A stretch of 64,000 bases of DNA from JALSRD01 sp964476595. GTDB lineage: Bacteria > Desulfobacterota > Desulfobacteria > Desulfobacterales > JALSRD01. The notes beneath the pieces are model-generated. The model was not told the origin of the DNA, searched no databases, and saw only the letters and a list, made by a program, of their open reading frames with translations. The stretch lies in assembly GCA_964476595.1 (NCBI GenBank), contig CAYZCL010000104.1:1-64000 (forward strand), in the 5' to 3' direction. Within the stretch, counting starts at the first letter, position 1. Every line of letters starts with the position of its first letter. A program made the position numbers and the translations under genes. Shown here one piece after another: positions 61,311-64,000 of this stretch.

Positions 61311-61419
61311 GTTAATGTGGTTATCGGCCAAAAAAGCTTGACCTTTATGCCAAATTTCGCGCACCATATAAAAAAAATGAACGACCCGGCGATATCGACC
61401 CCAGGGAGACCCGGCCTGC

Positions 61420-62835
61420 ATGAAGAGCCGCATGAATTCCGAAAAAATAAAGCCTTTCAGGCTGGTGAAATATTTCACCTTTTCAAGCCTTATCGCGGTT
61501 TTCATCGGAACGCTGGTGCTCTCCCTGCTCAATATCCACTGGGCGCGGTCTTTTCAGCTGAAAAAGAGCCAGGCCTATGCGTTGGTGCTCATGGAGAACC
61601 TCAACCACCAGGTTTTTCTGCAGTTCATCGTGCCGGTGGTGCTCAAATACGGCAAGATCGAGCTGAGCAACGCCGAACAGTTCCGGCGCATGGACGACGT
61701 GGTGCGCAGCACGCTGCACAGTTTCCACGTGGCCATGGTGAACATCTACGACATGAAAAACAAGATCTCTTACAGTTTCGACCCCGAACTGGTGGGCAAG
61801 GAGAACCTGGGCGGTGCACTCTACAACCGTGCCCGGGAGGGACACATCGGCTACAAGCTGGTGCAGCAGGGCTACAAATGGGGCATCCCGCTGGGCATCC
61901 CCAAAAAGAGCCTGCTGATCACCTTCGCGCCGCTGCGGGCCGAGAGGGAGTTCCTGCGGATCTCCGGACCGGTGCTGGGCGTGGTGGAGATCGTGCAGGA
62001 CGTCACCGACGACTATCGCGCCATTTTCCGCTACCAGGTGACCATCATCATCACCTCGACGCTGGTGATGTCCATCCTGCTGCTGGTGCTGATCTTCGTG
62101 GTTAAACGCGGCGAGGCCATCATCGAAAAACGATCCCTGGAGAGGCAGCGTCTGGAGCAGAAGCTCAACCGCGCCCGGCACCTGTCGTCGCTGGGGGAGA
62201 TGACCGCCGGCGTTTCCCACGAGATCCGCAACCCCCTGGGCATTATCAAGAGCTCGGCCGAGCTGCTGAAAAAGAAGATGGCCGTGGTGGATCCCGGCAA
62301 TCCCATCCCGGACGTGATCGTACAGGAGGCCACGCGCCTCAATGACATCATCACCGATTTTCTCAACTTCGCCAAGCCGCGCGAACCGGACCTGGCGCCC
62401 TGCCGCCTGGGCGACATCGTGGCGCGCAACATCGGTTCCCTGGCCCCGCGCTTCAAGGAGCAGGGCATCGTCGTCGAAGACCGCATCGACGAGGGACTGC
62501 CGGAAATCCATGCGGATGCCAACATGCTCTACCAGGCGTTTCTTAATATCCTGCTCAACGCCCTGCAGGCCATGCCCGAGGGCGGCACCATCCGCATTCA
62601 CGCCGAGGCGGACGACGCCCGGGTGCGCCTTTTCTTCGAAGACAGCGGTCCCGGGTTTTCCGAGGAGATCGGCGAAAAGATCTGGGACCCTTTTTTCACC
62701 ACCAAGGAAAAGGGCACCGGCCTGGGGCTGGGGATCGTGCGCAACATCATCGAGGCCCACGGCGGCAGTATCCACATGGAGAACCGTGAGCGCGGCGGGG
62801 CCCGGGTGGTGGTGGAACTGCCCCTGGAACCTTAG
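61420..62835 (+). CDS. Membrane sensor histidine kinase (NtrB/PilS-like)
   Basis: A 471-residue sensor kinase. A membrane helix (about 20-40), a periplasmic sensor region (about 45-205) and a second helix (about 208-232) precede the HisKA domain with phosphoacceptor His in GVSHEIRNPLG (about 269) and the ATPase domain with N box (NILLNALQAM), DSGPGF and GTGLGLGIV. GGGAG precedes the ATG at 61420 at long spacing; an ATG at 61432 is possible. It is 53 bp upstream of an NtrC-type regulator, its likely partner, and divergent from the xre-pil operon, so it may control pili, as PilS does, though the sequence alone does not prove it. Confidence 0.9.
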   Translation: MKSRMNSEKIKPFRLVKYFTFSSLIAVFIGTLVLSLLNIHWARSFQLKKSQAYALVLMENLNHQVFLQFIVPVVLKYGKIELSNAEQFRRMDDVVRSTLHSFHVAMVNIYDMKNKISYSFDPELVGKENLGGALYNRAREGHIGYKLVQQGYKWGIPLGIPKKSLLITFAPLRAEREFLRISGPVLGVVEIVQDVTDDYRAIFRYQVTIIITSTLVMSILLLVLIFVVKRGEAIIEKRSLERQRLEQKLNRARHLSSLGEMTAGVSHEIRNPLGIIKSSAELLKKKMAVVDPGNPIPDVIVQEATRLNDIITDFLNFAKPREPDLAPCRLGDIVARNIGSLAPRFKEQGIVVEDRIDEGLPEIHADANMLYQAFLNILLNALQAMPEGGTIRIHAEADDARVRLFFEDSGPGFSEEIGEKIWDPFFTTKEKGTGLGLGIVRNIIEAHGGSIHMENRERGGARVVVELPLEP

Positions 62836-62888
62836 TGCCGTGTCCGCTGCGCGCGGTGGAAACCGGAAACCTACACGGATTGCCTGTC

Positions 62889-64000
<1,112 letters not shown>

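Larger units (their letters stand above)
61035..61419. other. Divergent regulatory region between xre-pil and the sensor kinase
   Basis: These 385 bp hold no gene I can support. They are AT-rich at 61140-61190 and 61320-61380, contain two inverted repeats (61161-61176 and 61297-61310) and should carry the promoters of the xre-pil operon (-) and the kinase-regulator operon (+). No -35/-10 pair stands out clearly. Confidence 0.5.

Overview
The window is high-GC DNA (mostly about 65-68% by eye) from a Gram-negative anaerobe, most likely a sulfate-reducing or syntrophic member of the Desulfobacterota (Desulfosarcina/Desulfatitalea-like). This is inferred from the gene mix: an RnfB-type Fe-S flavoprotein, formate-tetrahydrofolate ligase, an aldehyde:ferredoxin oxidoreductase, a fused isobutyryl-CoA mutase, several acyl-CoA oxidation genes, and complete-looking pilMNOPQ and gsp loci. 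No sulfate-reduction gene, rRNA, tRNA, CRISPR array or transposase was seen.

Layout. 1-3.9 kb (+): a glutamine-synthetase-family enzyme (cut by the left edge), a tungsten aldehyde:ferredoxin oxidoreductase and an SDR, in DNA of visibly lower GC. 4.5-7.0 kb (+): two overlapping M20 peptidases. 7.0-15.1 kb (-): a six-gene acyl-CoA operon, tetR - icmF - thiolase - hbd - XRE/cupin - acyl-CoA dehydrogenase. 15.3-19.4 kb (-): a GT-C membrane glycosyltransferase, a methyltransferase/GT2 fusion and a secreted DUF4124 protein. 19.8-23.0 kb (+): acyl-CoA dehydrogenase, a methylglutaconyl-CoA-hydratase-like enzyme and an HMG-CoA-lyase-family protein. 23.0-25.2 kb (+): a hairpin-rich spacer, a Cys-rich DUF6125-like protein and a zinc alcohol dehydrogenase. 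25.3-27.1 kb (-): formate-THF ligase behind a perfect bidirectional terminator. 27.4-31.1 kb (-): a heterodimeric ABC exporter. 31.3-33.3 kb (+): an RNase II-family protein. 33.4-36.4 kb (-): DRTGG protein - RnfB/GltD-like fusion - RseC. 36.7-40.2 kb (+): purine nucleoside phosphorylase with two tandem amidohydrolases (deaminases). 40.2-53.6 kb (-): a type II secretion operon, gspFGHIJKLMNCDE plus a TPR protein. 53.8-61.0 kb (-): a small XRE regulator, pilMNOPQ and a Big-domain lipoprotein. 61.4-64.0 kb (+): a sensor kinase and an NtrC-family regulator (cut by the right edge).

How the genes work together. The tetR-icmF operon and the acd-ech-lyase operon carry almost the same palindrome (core GAGCGCTC) immediately downstream of sigma70-like promoters. 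This suggests one TetR repressor co-ordinates branched and straight short-chain acyl-CoA metabolism. Electrons from such oxidations would enter ferredoxin/NADH pools handled by Rnf-type enzymes, and one-carbon units would pass through formate-THF ligase. The right-hand third builds two related envelope machines, a type IV pilus and a type II secretion system, back to back on one strand, with a two-component system divergent from them.
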